Origin: Gimesia sp.
Lineage (GTDB): Bacteria; Planctomycetota; Planctomycetia; Planctomycetales; Planctomycetaceae
Length of the DNA stretch: 64,000 nucleotides
Assembly: GCF_040219335.1 (NCBI RefSeq)
Contig: NZ_JAVJSQ010000031.1
Span: 1 to 64,000 of the forward strand
Reading direction: 5' to 3'
The notes beneath the pieces were generated by a model. It ran no database searches. It was not told where the DNA came from and saw only the letters and a list, made by a program, of their open reading frames with translations. Within the stretch, counting starts at the first letter, position 1. Each line of letters begins with the position of its first letter. Below are positions 42,025 through 51,354 of the stretch, in pieces. Made by a program: the position numbers and the translations under genes.

Positions 42025-43013
42025 TGCTCAGTCGTGTCGCTAGTTCCGTATACTGGTTAAGTCGCTATGTCGAACGTGCAGAAAACGTCGCGCGATTTAT
42101 TGACGTTAACTACAACCTCACCCTCGGAGAAACGGACACCCTCGCCAATCAGTGGGCGCCGCTCGTCTATACCACCGGAGATCAGGCTCCCTACGAAAAA
42201 CTCTACGGCGAACCCACGCGGGAAAACGTCCTCAAGTTTCTCTCGTTTGATAAGAAAAATCCGAACTCGATCATCTCCTGTGTCTCACTGGCGCGGGAAA
42301 ACGCCCGCACCATTCGTGAAATTATCCCCACGGTCGTCTGGGAACAGCTAAATCAGTTCTACTTCATGGTCCGCTCGGCAGCCAGTCAGCCCGGCCTGAT
42401 GGATCAGCCACAGGAATTCTGTGAACGTGTCCGCCTCGCCAGCCACATGCTGGTTGGAGCCACGGATGCCACCATGTCGCATGGAGAAGCCTGGCATTTC
42501 TCCCGCACAGGTCGCCTGATTGAACGGGCCGACAAGACCTCGCGCATTGTCGATGTGCAGTACTACATTCTACTCCCCGATGCCCGGGACGTGGGAAGTG
42601 CCCTCGACGTAGTCCGTTGGTCCGCCCTGCTCCGCTCCGCCAGTGCCCTGGCCATGTACCGCAGACAGTACGGCAAAATCACCCCCTCGCGCGTTGCAGA
42701 CTTTCTGATTCTGGATACTCAGTTTCCCCGGGCAATGCACTTCTGCCTGCGGAAAGCTCAACAGTCACTGCGCTACATCACCGGCAGTACCGCGGGCACA
42801 TTCCAGAACCTCGCCGAACAAAGGATGGGGCTCTTATGCTCCAATATGGATTATACCAGCATCGATGACATCATCGATCAGGGACTGCACCAGTATATCG
42901 ACGGGTTCCAGAAGCAGCTCAATCTGGTAGGCGTAGCGATTCAGGATGTGTTCTTCACGCCTCAATATCAGTCACAGGCATCCTCTACGCAAACGCAATC
43001 ACAAACGGGTTGA
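42024..43013 (+). CDS. alpha-E domain protein, stand-alone
   Basis: 329 residues. The alpha-E (DUF403) domain is an all-helical module found next to circularly permuted ATP-grasp enzymes; its biochemical role is unknown. The opening [32 protein letters not shown] is diagnostic. Other landmarks are NARTIREIIPTVVWEQLNQFY, HMLVGATDATMSHGEAWHF and GRLIERADKTSRIVDVQYYIL. The ATG shares one base with the stop of the ATP-grasp gene (TGATG), so translation is coupled. A comparable alpha-E domain is fused to the second ATP-grasp domain of the locus (46580-49117). The last 20 residues are polar and rich in Gln and Ser. It has no signal peptide and is expected to act in the cytosol with the ligase. Confidence 0.88.
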   Translation: MLSRVASSVYWLSRYVERAENVARFIDVNYNLTLGETDTLANQWAPLVYTTGDQAPYEKLYGEPTRENVLKFLSFDKKNPNSIISCVSLARENARTIREIIPTVVWEQLNQFYFMVRSAASQPGLMDQPQEFCERVRLASHMLVGATDATMSHGEAWHFSRTGRLIERADKTSRIVDVQYYILLPDARDVGSALDVVRWSALLRSASALAMYRRQYGKITPSRVADFLILDTQFPRAMHFCLRKAQQSLRYITGSTAGTFQNLAEQRMGLLCSNMDYTSIDDIIDQGLHQYIDGFQKQLNLVGVAIQDVFFTPQYQSQASSTQTQSQTG

Positions 43014-43069
43014 TTTCTGCCCTCTGTCTGGCAGCACCGTTTTCAGTTAACACCGAATGATAAACCAAC

Positions 43070-46000
43070 ATGATCCGCGTCGCTCTCAACCACAAATCAG
43101 TTTATAAGTACGACCGCCTCGTCGAACTGGCGCCCCAACTCGTACGACTCCGTCCAGCACCTCACTGCCGCACACCAATCTGCAGCTACTCCCTGCGGGT
43201 CGAACCGGAAAAACATTTCATTAACTGGCTTCAGGACCCGCATAGTAACCATCTGGCGCGGCTGGTCTTTCCCGAGAAGACACGTAACCTCGAAGTTGAA
43301 ATTGATCTCGTCGCCGAGATGACGGTCGTCAATCCGTTCGACTTCTTCCTCGAACCCGATGCAACCCAATTCCCCTTCACCTACGAACCGGGGCTTGCCA
43401 AGGATCTGCAACCGTTTCTCGATCCGATCACACCCGGCCCAGAACTGACGGCTCTACTCGAATCCATCGATCGCAGCGAATGCAAAACCATCGATTTTCT
43501 CGTGCAGATCAACCAGCGTCTGCAAGAAATGATCGGTTACGTCATTCGCATGGAACCTGGCGTACAATCCCCGGAAGAAACTCTGAAGCTGGGCCGCGGT
43601 TCCTGTCGCGACAGTGCCTGGCTGCTGGTGACGATCCTCCGCCATCTGGGGATGGCGGCCCGCTTTGCATCGGGCTACCTGATCCAGCTCAAGCCCGATG
43701 TCGAATCTCTCGATGGTCCCTCTGGTACAGAAGTGGACTTTACCGACCTGCATGCCTGGACAGAAGTCTTTCTCCCCGGTGCCGGCTGGATTGGTCTCGA
43801 TCCGACCTCAGGACTGCTCGCCGGCGAAGGACACATTCCTCTGGCCTGCACGCCTGAACCACTCAACGCGGCTCCGATCAGCGGAACAGTCGAACAATGT
43901 GAAGTTGAGTTTCACCACGAAATGTCGATCTCACGGGTCTACGAAGATCCGCGCATCACCAAACCCTACACCGAGGAAGAATGGCAGCAGATCAAACAAC
44001 TCGGACACCAGGTTGACGTCGATCTGGAAAAACATGATGTCCGACTGACCATGGGCGGCGAACCAACGTTCGTCTCCATCGACGACATGGATTCGGACGA
44101 ATGGAAAACCGCTGCCGTCGGCCCCACAAAACACATTCTGGCAGGCGAGCTGATTGAACGCCTCCGCGAACGCTTCGCTCCCGACGGCCTGATTCACTAC
44201 GGTCAGGGAAAATGGTATCCCGGCGAATCACTGCCCCGCTGGGCACTCACCTGCCTCTGGCGGACCGACGGACAGCCCATCTGGAAAAACACGAAACTCC
44301 TGGCCGAACCAGGTAAAAACTACGGACACGACATCGATCAGGCGGAGCAGTTCTCGCGACTGCTGTCCGAACGACTCGACCTCAACCCGGATCACGTTTC
44401 GCGGGCATACGAAGACGCGATGTACTACCTCTGGAAAGAGCGTCGCCTGTCCGTGAACGCGGATGTACTGAATGCAGACCTCGACGATGCAGAAGAACGG
44501 GCTCGCCTGGCCCGCGTCTTCGAACGGGGACTCAACAACCCGGTCGGCTGCATGCTCCCCCTGACGCATCAGTGGTGGAACGCCCGTCCCCGCTGGAAAA
44601 GCGGCACCTGGCCTGTTCGCTCCGAACACATGTTCCTGATTCCCGGCGACTCACCGATGGGACTCCGTCTCCCCCTGGATTCGCTGCCTCCCGCACTGGA
44701 AGGCGAATACCAGTCCGTGCCCGTGGTTCCTTTCGAAGCAACTGAACCACTGCCCGACTACGAAGGACTCAAACAGCAGGCCGTCTCTCACCGGACCACC
44801 AGGCAAACCAGTAACCTGGTCCAGCATCAGGTACTGGAACGTGTCGGCTCATCCGGAAATGGAGACGGAGACAAGCACAGCCCCCTCGAGGGCACTCATT
44901 CTGATGAAACCAAATCTGACGAACTCTCCGAGATCATTCGCACCGCGATGTGCTTCGAACCGCGCGACGGATGTCTGCACATCTTCATGCCGCCGGTCGA
45001 CAGGCTCGAATGCTACCTCGAACTGCTGACCGCCATCGAGCAGACGGCGGAAGAACTGGAAATGCCCGTCATCATCGAAGGGTATCTGCCGCCCCCCGAT
45101 TACCGCATCAAGTACATCAAGGCCACACCGGATCCCGGCGTGATTGAAGTCAACGTACATCCCGCCAGCAACTGGGAGGAACTCGTACAGATCACTTCCG
45201 GCGTCTACGAAGACGCCCGCATGTCGCGACTGGGAACCGAACAGTTCGACCTGGACGGAACCCATACCGGAACCGGAGGCGGAAACCATATCGTCATGGG
45301 CTCTCATACTCCTGAAGACAGTCCGTTTCTGCGGCGTCCCGATCTGCTGCGGAGCCTGATCGCCTACTGGCACAATCATCCTTCATTGTCTTATTACTTC
45401 TCCGGTCGCTTTATTGGTCCCACCAGTCAGGCGCCCCGTGTCGATGAAGGCCGCCGCGATGCGATCTACGAATTGCAGATCGCCTTCGAACAGATTCCCG
45501 AATCGGGTCCCGTTCCCCCCTGGCTCGTCGACCGTGTCTTTCGACACCTGCTCGTCGACCTGACCGGCAACACCCACCGTGCCGAATTCTGTATCGACAA
45601 ACTCTATTCTCCCGACAGTGCCACCGGCCGACTGGGGCTGGTCGAGTTCCGCGGTTTCGAAATGCCTCCGCACTGGCAGATGAGTCTCACACAGCAGTTG
45701 CTGCTCCGGGCACTCGTCGCCCGTTTCTGGAACAATCCGTATAACATCCCGCTGATGGACTGGAACACCTCGATTCACGATCGCTGGCTGCTCCCGCATT
45801 TCATCCAGCAGGACTTCGAAGATGTCATCGCGGAAATGCAACAGGCAGGCTATCCCCTGGAAAGCAGCTGGTTCGGTCCACACTTTGAATTCCGTTTTCC
45901 CCATATCGGAGAAATCGAATATCGAAGTGTCCATATCGAATTACGGACTGCGATCGAACCCTGGTACGTCCTCGGCGAAGAAGCGGCAGGGGGTGGAACC

Positions 46001-46447
46001 GCCCGCTATGTCGATTCCTCCGTCGAACGTCTGCAGGTGAAAGTACAGGGATTAGCCGCAGGTCGGCACGTCCTGCTCTGTAACGGCCGCCGCATCCCCC
46101 TGCATCCGACTGGAACCGAAGGAGAGGCCATCGCCGGCGTCCGCTATCGTGCCTGGCAGCCACCCAGCTGCCTCCATCCGACCATTCCCGTCGATGAACC
46201 GCTGGTTTTCGATCTGGTCGACACCTGGAATCAACGCTCCATCGGCGGCTGCACCTACCATGTGGGCCACCCCGGCGGGTTGAATCCAGGCACTTTTCCA
46301 GTGAACGCTTATGAAGCAGAGAGCCGTCGGGCCACCCGATTTTTCAAAATGGGACATACAGGCGGTTTCCGATCCGTTCCGGAAGAGGAAAAAAACGCAC
46401 TGTTTCCCTTCACGCTTGACCTTCGCCGAAACCGGGGCATCGTGTAA
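43070..46447 (+). CDS. transglutaminase-like protein fused to a DUF2126 putative amidoligase
   Basis: 1125 residues. The N-terminal part (1-130) is the bacterial transglutaminase N-domain. Residues 145-250 are the papain-like transglutaminase core with complete triad Cys179 (GRGSCRDSAWL), His228 (DLHAWTEVF) and Asp244 (GLDPTSG). Residues about 310-1110 are DUF2126, a predicted amidoligase, with LTMGGEPTFVSIDD, FAPDGLIHYGQGKWYPGE, THTGTGGGNHIVMGS and GLVEFRGFEMPPHWQMSL. No signal peptide, so cytosolic. The protein thus combines an enzyme that could hydrolyse or transfer an amide with one that could make it, beside ATP-grasp and alpha-E partners. It lies 56 nt after the alpha-E gene. Substrate unknown. 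Confidence 0.9.
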   Translation: MIRVALNHKSVYKYDRLVELAPQLVRLRPAPHCRTPICSYSLRVEPEKHFINWLQDPHSNHLARLVFPEKTRNLEVEIDLVAEMTVVNPFDFFLEPDATQFPFTYEPGLAKDLQPFLDPITPGPELTALLESIDRSECKTIDFLVQINQRLQEMIGYVIRMEPGVQSPEETLKLGRGSCRDSAWLLVTILRHLGMAARFASGYLIQLKPDVESLDGPSGTEVDFTDLHAWTEVFLPGAGWIGLDPTSGLLAGEGHIPLACTPEPLNAAPISGTVEQCEVEFHHEMSISRVYEDPRITKPYTEEEWQQIKQLGHQVDVDLEKHDVRLTMGGEPTFVSIDDMDSDEWKTAAVGPTKHILAGELIERLRERFAPDGLIHYGQGKWYPGESLPRWALTCLWRTDGQPIWKNTKLLAEPGKNYGHDIDQAEQFSRLLSERLDLNPDHVSRAYEDAMYYLWKERRLSVNADVLNADLDDAEERARLARVFERGLNNPVGCMLPLTHQWWNARPRWKSGTWPVRSEHMFLIPGDSPMGLRLPLDSLPPALEGEYQSVPVVPFEATEPLPDYEGLKQQAVSHRTTRQTSNLVQHQVLERVGSSGNGDGDKHSPLEGTHSDETKSDELSEIIRTAMCFEPRDGCLHIFMPPVDRLECYLELLTAIEQTAEELEMPVIIEGYLPPPDYRIKYIKATPDPGVIEVNVHPASNWEELVQITSGVYEDARMSRLGTEQFDLDGTHTGTGGGNHIVMGSHTPEDSPFLRRPDLLRSLIAYWHNHPSLSYYFSGRFIGPTSQAPRVDEGRRDAIYELQIAFEQIPESGPVPPWLVDRVFRHLLVDLTGNTHRAEFCIDKLYSPDSATGRLGLVEFRGFEMPPHWQMSLTQQLLLRALVARFWNNPYNIPLMDWNTSIHDRWLLPHFIQQDFEDVIAEMQQAGYPLESSWFGPHFEFRFPHIGEIEYRSVHIELRTAIEPWYVLGEEAAGGGTARYVDSSVERLQVKVQGLAAGRHVLLCNGRRIPLHPTGTEGEAIAGVRYRAWQPPSCLHPTIPVDEPLVFDLVDTWNQRSIGGCTYHVGHPGGLNPGTFPVNAYEAESRRATRFFKMGHTGGFRSVPEEEKNALFPFTLDLRRNRGIV

Positions 46448-46472
46448 AATAGTCTGATCCCATCCGGGCCGC

Positions 46473-46491
46473 CGGGAGCAAACCGCTCCCG
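46473..46491 (+). other. small hairpin between the two amidoligase sets
   Basis: CGGGAGC and GCTCCCG form a 7-bp stem with a 5-nt loop. It lacks a T-run (TATTATAAA follows), so complete termination is unlikely. TTGAG-N6-CTCAA at 46544-46559 is a second small inverted repeat just before the next ribosome binding site. Confidence 0.4.
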
Positions 46492-46579
46492 TATTATAAA
46501 TACCGACACACGATCAGCGATGAGATATACTTCAATAGAACACTTGAGGTACATCTCAACTTGAGGAATAAAGACTACC

Positions 46580-49117
46580 GTGACAACCTCCCCACTCTCT
46601 GTGAACCATCTGTTTCAAGGATACACGCCGCCCCCCGGCGTGTTTGATGAGTTCCTGCTGGATGGTGGGCAGCCCCGCCCGCAAGCCAAACTCTTTCTGG
46701 ATGCTCTCTCCCGTATCGGCCGCGAAGAATTCGATCACCGCTGGGAACAGGCACAACGCACTGTCCAGGCCAATGACTTCGCCTACAGTGGACATATTAC
46801 CCCCGGCGATCAGCCCCGCCCCTGGGAACTCGATGCCATCCCTTTTCTGATCTCGTCTACCGAGTGGGATGTGATCGCAACCGCGTTAAAACAACGGGCA
46901 CGCCTGGTGAACCTGGTGTTGAGCGACCTGTATGGACAACAGACTCTGCTCACACAGGGAACACTGCCTGCCGAAATCGTATTCTCGCACCCGGGCTTCC
47001 TGCGGGCCTATCATGGACAGGTCCCCCGCGATAACTGCTTCCTGCACTTTTACGCTGCCGATCTGGCTCGTTCACCCAATGGAAAATGGTGGGTACTGGC
47101 CGATCGCACCGAAGCGGCATCGGGTATCGGCTTTGCACTCGAAAATCGTATTCTGACATCGCGGATGTTTCCGGAGCTGTTCAACCAGTGCCATGTCAAA
47201 CGACTGGCCCCCTTCTTCATCGCCGTTCAGGATCGTCTGCGCAGCCTCGCACCTCAGGGAATGGAAAACCCCCGCGTGGTTCTGCTTAGCCATGGCCCCC
47301 AGAGTCCGAACTATTTCGAAGACGCCTACCTGGCACGCTACCTCGGGTACACACTGGTGGAAGGTGGTGACCTCGCGATTCGCCGTAATCAGGTCATGCT
47401 CAAAACACTCGGAGGGCTGATTCCCGTTGACGTCATATTCCGGCGACAGAACAGCAGCGACTGCGATTCCCTGGAATTGAGATCCTCGTCCGGCCGGGGC
47501 ATTTCGGGGCTGACCCAGGCGGCCCGCTCCGGACAGGTCGGCATCGCTAATTCCCTGGGTAGTGGACTGATCGAATCTGCTGCGTTCATGTCCTACATGC
47601 CCCGTCTCTGCAAAGCGCTGCTCGGGGAAGAACTCAAAATGCCCGGCGTCGCCACCTGGTGGTGTGGAGATCCACAGGGACTGAGTTACGTATTGAAGAA
47701 CCTGGAGAAGCTGACCATTCAGTCAGCCTTCCGCATTCGGGGACAGGATCACCCCGCCATGGAAAGCTGGAATCAGCTCCCCCTCAAGAAACGGGCCGAG
47801 CTGATTCAGGCCAACCCCAAACAGTTTGTCGCCCAGGAAAAAGTCATCCGCTCCAGCGTCCCGGTCTGGAAAGGGGAAACAACGCCCGCCCATCTCTCGC
47901 TCAGAGCCTATGCGGTCTCCGCAGGAGATTCTTACACCGTGATGCAGGGCGCCCTGGCCCGGACTGCCAAGGCACTCGATCCGCTGGAAGTCTCGATTCG
48001 CAAAGGGGAAGGCAGCAAGGATACCTGGATTCTCTCCGACCAGCCTGTTGAACATATTTCGCTCCTCAAAGAACAGGGCCGCACGATCTCCCTCCGTCGC
48101 AGCGGATCGGAATTACCGAGTCGCGCGGCAGACAACCTCTTCTGGCTGGGACGACAGCTGGAACGGGCAGAATCGCTGGCCCGGCTGTTGCGCAGCCTGG
48201 TCAATCGGCTCGGCGGTGAAACCCGTTCGAACAGCGATCTGGAAGTCCCTATCCTGCTCCGCTGCCTGGCCGACGAGGGACAGATTGAACCCGGTTACGC
48301 CATCGAAAAAATGCGGAACCAGCTGCCCGATATCGAACATGTTCTGCCCACCGCGGTCTTCGATGAAACCCAGTCGGCTTCGCTCCGTTCGATCATCAAT
48401 GAACTGTTCCGTCTGGGCTCGATAGTCCGCGACCGGGTCTCGCTCGACACCTGGCGGATCATCCGTCGCATCGACAAAGGCTTCCAGCCGGCCCGCTTTG
48501 GCGTCACCAACCTCTCTGACGTACTGACAATGATGAACGACCTGATTACAGAACTCTCTGCTTTCAGCGGGATCATCATGGAAAGCATGACGCGAACCCA
48601 GGCCTTCCGCTTCCTCGAACTGGGACGCCGGCTCGAACGTTCGCTGCAGATTATCAGCCTTGTCAAAAACAGCTTTATCCCGATGCCTGATATCCAGGCG
48701 CCGGTTCTCGAAACCGTACTCGAAGTCGCCGACAGCCTGATGACGTATCGTTCGCGATACCTCTCAAATCTGCAACTGGCGGCTGTTCTGGATCTCCTGC
48801 TGACCGATGAAAGCAATCCACGGTCGCTCGTCTTCCAGTTCATGCAGCTCTCCAAGCAGGTCGAGCGTCTGCCGCGCAACCGGGAACTGCCCGGTTACTC
48901 AGCCGAGCAGCGTCTGGCGATGACGCTCCTGCATTCGGTTCGCATGCTGGATATCCAGGAAGTTTCGGACACGCACTGTCTGGGTGAGTACCAACCACTG
49001 GAGCAATTGATCGAAACCTGGGACGCTCAGCTGCCCAAACTCTCTGAAGCGATCTCGCATCGTTATCTGGTTCACGCGGTTCCCTCTCATCAGCTGGCAG
49101 ATATCAGTCCGCAATGA
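46580..49117 (+). CDS. circularly permuted ATP-grasp ligase fused to alpha-E domain
   Basis: 845 residues from a GTG start at 46580 (GAGGAA 12 nt upstream; no ATG nearby in frame). Residues 1-480 are a circularly permuted ATP-grasp domain (GVFDEFLLDGGQPRPQAKLF, NGKWWVLADRTEAASGIGFALENR, ending [13 protein letters not shown]). Residues 520-830 are an alpha-E domain (LPSRAADNLFWLGRQLERAESLARLLRSLV). In the first set of this locus these two modules are separate genes, so this is a natural fusion that supports physical partnership. The residue pattern departs from the first ATP-grasp: the [10 protein letters not shown] segment of that enzyme is NLEKLTIQSAFR here, which may mean that one of the paralogues has a weakened ATP site. 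Its stop overlaps the next start (ATGA). Confidence 0.88.
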   Translation: MTTSPLSVNHLFQGYTPPPGVFDEFLLDGGQPRPQAKLFLDALSRIGREEFDHRWEQAQRTVQANDFAYSGHITPGDQPRPWELDAIPFLISSTEWDVIATALKQRARLVNLVLSDLYGQQTLLTQGTLPAEIVFSHPGFLRAYHGQVPRDNCFLHFYAADLARSPNGKWWVLADRTEAASGIGFALENRILTSRMFPELFNQCHVKRLAPFFIAVQDRLRSLAPQGMENPRVVLLSHGPQSPNYFEDAYLARYLGYTLVEGGDLAIRRNQVMLKTLGGLIPVDVIFRRQNSSDCDSLELRSSSGRGISGLTQAARSGQVGIANSLGSGLIESAAFMSYMPRLCKALLGEELKMPGVATWWCGDPQGLSYVLKNLEKLTIQSAFRIRGQDHPAMESWNQLPLKKRAELIQANPKQFVAQEKVIRSSVPVWKGETTPAHLSLRAYAVSAGDSYTVMQGALARTAKALDPLEVSIRKGEGSKDTWILSDQPVEHISLLKEQGRTISLRRSGSELPSRAADNLFWLGRQLERAESLARLLRSLVNRLGGETRSNSDLEVPILLRCLADEGQIEPGYAIEKMRNQLPDIEHVLPTAVFDETQSASLRSIINELFRLGSIVRDRVSLDTWRIIRRIDKGFQPARFGVTNLSDVLTMMNDLITELSAFSGIIMESMTRTQAFRFLELGRRLERSLQIISLVKNSFIPMPDIQAPVLETVLEVADSLMTYRSRYLSNLQLAAVLDLLLTDESNPRSLVFQFMQLSKQVERLPRNRELPGYSAEQRLAMTLLHSVRMLDIQEVSDTHCLGEYQPLEQLIETWDAQLPKLSEAISHRYLVHAVPSHQLADISPQ

Positions 49118-50013
49118 AATACAAAATCACCCACATCACGAAATATGCCTACTCCGAGGCGGTGCCGGTCTGTCAGAATGTGGTCCACCTGGCGCCCCGC
49201 GTATTGCCTTACCAGATGTGTGATGATTTCCAGCTGCTGATCCACCCCGATCCCTATAATATCAGTCATCGCGAAGATTATTTCGGGAACAATGTCTCAT
49301 TCTTCTCCATCGACCAGCCTCATACGGGACTCAGCGTGACGGCCACCAGTCAAGTCTCCGTGCTGGCAACACCGGCAATCCCTCCCGCCAGTACGCCGGC
49401 CTGGGAAACCATCTCCCTGGCACTGAAAAGCGATCATAGTCCCGCATTACTCGACGCATATCAGTATGTGTTTCAGTCTCCGGGAGTGAAGCTGTTTCCC
49501 AAACTCATTGATTATGCAGAAGTCTCGTTTACGAAGGGACGTCCGATTCTGGAGGCGGTTCTTGATCTGACCGCGCGGATCCACAAGGAATTCCGCTATG
49601 ATCCCCGCGCCACGAACGTCAATACGCAAATCGATGAGGTCTATGCACAAAAGCATGGCGTCTGTCAGGATTTCGCCCATTTCCAGATCGGCTGCCTGCG
49701 GATCCTGGGCCTGGCCGCCCGCTATGTCAGCGGTTATCTGCGCACGATCCCCCCTCCGGGCAAGCCACGCCTGGTCGGAGCAGATGCCTCCCACGCCTGG
49801 CTCTCAGTTTACTGCGGAGAGAAAGCAGGCTGGATCGATGTCGACCCGACGAACAACGTACCAGCTTCCACAGATCACATCACGGTTGCCTGGGGCCGCG
49901 ATTACTACGACGTCTGTCCCATCCAGGGCACGATCGTGGGTGGCGGCGAACATCGCATGACCGTCTCTGTCGACGTCGCACCGGAAGAACCGGTAACTCC
50001 CGCCGCAAAGTAA
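49114..50013 (+). CDS. transglutaminase-like protein 2
   Basis: 299 residues. The N-terminal beta domain (MKYKITHITKYAYSEAVPVCQNVVHLAPRV) is that of bacterial transglutaminase-like proteins. The core has Cys184 (KHGVCQDFAHF), His227 (DASHAWLSVY) and Asp244 (DVDPTNN), a complete triad. Unlike the first transglutaminase of the locus, it has no DUF2126 part. The start overlaps the stop of the ATP-grasp/alpha-E fusion by 4 nt. No signal peptide. Family members are peptidases, amidases or acyl transferases; with an ATP-grasp partner, trimming or transfer of an amide-linked product is a reasonable guess. The gene converges with the DUF1552 gene after 27 nt. Confidence 0.9.
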   Translation: MKYKITHITKYAYSEAVPVCQNVVHLAPRVLPYQMCDDFQLLIHPDPYNISHREDYFGNNVSFFSIDQPHTGLSVTATSQVSVLATPAIPPASTPAWETISLALKSDHSPALLDAYQYVFQSPGVKLFPKLIDYAEVSFTKGRPILEAVLDLTARIHKEFRYDPRATNVNTQIDEVYAQKHGVCQDFAHFQIGCLRILGLAARYVSGYLRTIPPPGKPRLVGADASHAWLSVYCGEKAGWIDVDPTNNVPASTDHITVAWGRDYYDVCPIQGTIVGGGEHRMTVSVDVAPEEPVTPAAK

Positions 50014-50040
50014 TCATAACGAGTAAGTGTTACGCTGGTC

Positions 50041-51354
50041 TCAACCTTTCAGGCCTGTCAGCGTACTGCTGCTGGAACCGAAGCGATCGGTTTCCACTCC
50101 CATCCTTTGCAGCATACTCAGATACAGATTGCACAAAGGTGCGTTCGCTTCCCGGTTAAACGCGAGGTGCTGGCCATGTTGAAAGCCGCCTCCTGCCAGG
50201 AGAATCGGGAGATTCGTATTATCATGGGTATTCGCATCACCCATGTTACTGCCATACAGCACCATCGTACTGTCCAGCAGTCGTCCCGTATTTCCCTGCA
50301 CGGTCTGCAGTTTCTCAAGCACCCGCTTCAACAACTGCATCTGGCGGCGATCCGCTTTTTCCAGCTGCGCCAGGTGATGAGCCCGCATCCCGTGATGGCT
50401 CAGTGGATGATAACTCGTCAGACTCTTTTCCTGTTCCGACAGTTGAAAGACGGGCGTCGCGAAGGCATCCACCATCAATGTGACGATCCGCGTCGAGTCG
50501 GACTGCAGTGCCAGCACCGCCATCGCCAGCATCTGTTCCAGCTTGTCGAACAGCAGCCCCCGATCCAGAATATCTTCCGGCAATTCCGCCACGATTTTCG
50601 GCTTGGGGCTCTGCTCCCATTCCCCCGCAGTCACCAGTCGCTGTTCCAGTTCGCGGATCGATGTAAAATACTGATCCAGACGCGAACGGTCCTCCGGCCC
50701 CAGTTCACGATTCAATCGCTGCGTCGACTCGGAAACCGCATCCAGAATACTGCCCCGCCGTTTCAGATGTTCCAGCCGCCGCTTAATCTGCGCCGAGTCT
50801 CCCTGAATGAACATCTTCTGAAACAACCGAGCGGGACTGTCTTCCGCAGGTAACAGAACGCCGTCCCGCGTCCACGAGAGACTACGATTCGCCTTGTCGA
50901 TATTCACTCCCAGGTTCAAAGTGGCGAACCGGGTCTGGCGTCCCAGATGCTCGGCCGCATATTGATCGAGAGAAACCGTATTGCGAAAACCGCTGCTCGT
51001 CGGATGTTTGGCTCCAGTCAGGAAACAGTTCTCAGTAGAATGTCCTCCTTCGCAGGCCGGATGCGATAAACCACTGAAGACGGTGAAATCAGAAGTCAAC
51101 TCCTTGAGCTCACTCAGATAAGGAGAGAGCTGGTACTTGGCGCCGCTCTCTTTGGGAAAAAAGTGTTGCGGCAAGACTCCCAGATTATTCGAAATCAACA
51201 GCATGCGACCAGGCATCGCAGCGGAAGACTCCTTCCCCAGCGCAGGTCGCTGCAGACTCTCCAACAGGGGAAGTGCGAGAGCCACACCGGCACCGCGTAA
51301 AAAACGCCGGCGAGCATCATCCACTGTCCGTCGTCGGGCTGAGTGATTTCTCAT
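50041..51354 (-). CDS. Tat-exported DUF1552 protein
   Basis: 437 residues from the ATG at 51354; an upstream in-frame start at 51459 lies inside the DUF1592 gene and is not needed. The signal has RRRFLRGAGVALALPLLESL, a twin-arginine type. The body matches DUF1552: LLISNNLGVLPQHFFPKESG, FSGLSHPACEGGHSTENCFLTGAKHP, SLDQYAAEHLG and the late LYGSNMGDANTHDNTNLPILLAGGG. DUF1552 is widespread in planctomycetes and pairs with DUF1592 cytochrome proteins; function unknown. The start overlaps the stop of the DUF1592 gene (4 nt), so the two are translationally coupled. Fold relationship to the DUF1501/alkaline phosphatase superfamily is suggested in databases but not shown by me. Confidence 0.88.
   Translation of the reverse strand: MRNHSARRRTVDDARRRFLRGAGVALALPLLESLQRPALGKESSAAMPGRMLLISNNLGVLPQHFFPKESGAKYQLSPYLSELKELTSDFTVFSGLSHPACEGGHSTENCFLTGAKHPTSSGFRNTVSLDQYAAEHLGRQTRFATLNLGVNIDKANRSLSWTRDGVLLPAEDSPARLFQKMFIQGDSAQIKRRLEHLKRRGSILDAVSESTQRLNRELGPEDRSRLDQYFTSIRELEQRLVTAGEWEQSPKPKIVAELPEDILDRGLLFDKLEQMLAMAVLALQSDSTRIVTLMVDAFATPVFQLSEQEKSLTSYHPLSHHGMRAHHLAQLEKADRRQMQLLKRVLEKLQTVQGNTGRLLDSTMVLYGSNMGDANTHDNTNLPILLAGGGFQHGQHLAFNREANAPLCNLYLSMLQRMGVETDRFGSSSSTLTGLKG

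Noticed and set aside
46473-46491. terminator splitting the amidoligase cluster
   Set aside because: The stem is only 7 bp and no T-run follows; readthrough is expected.
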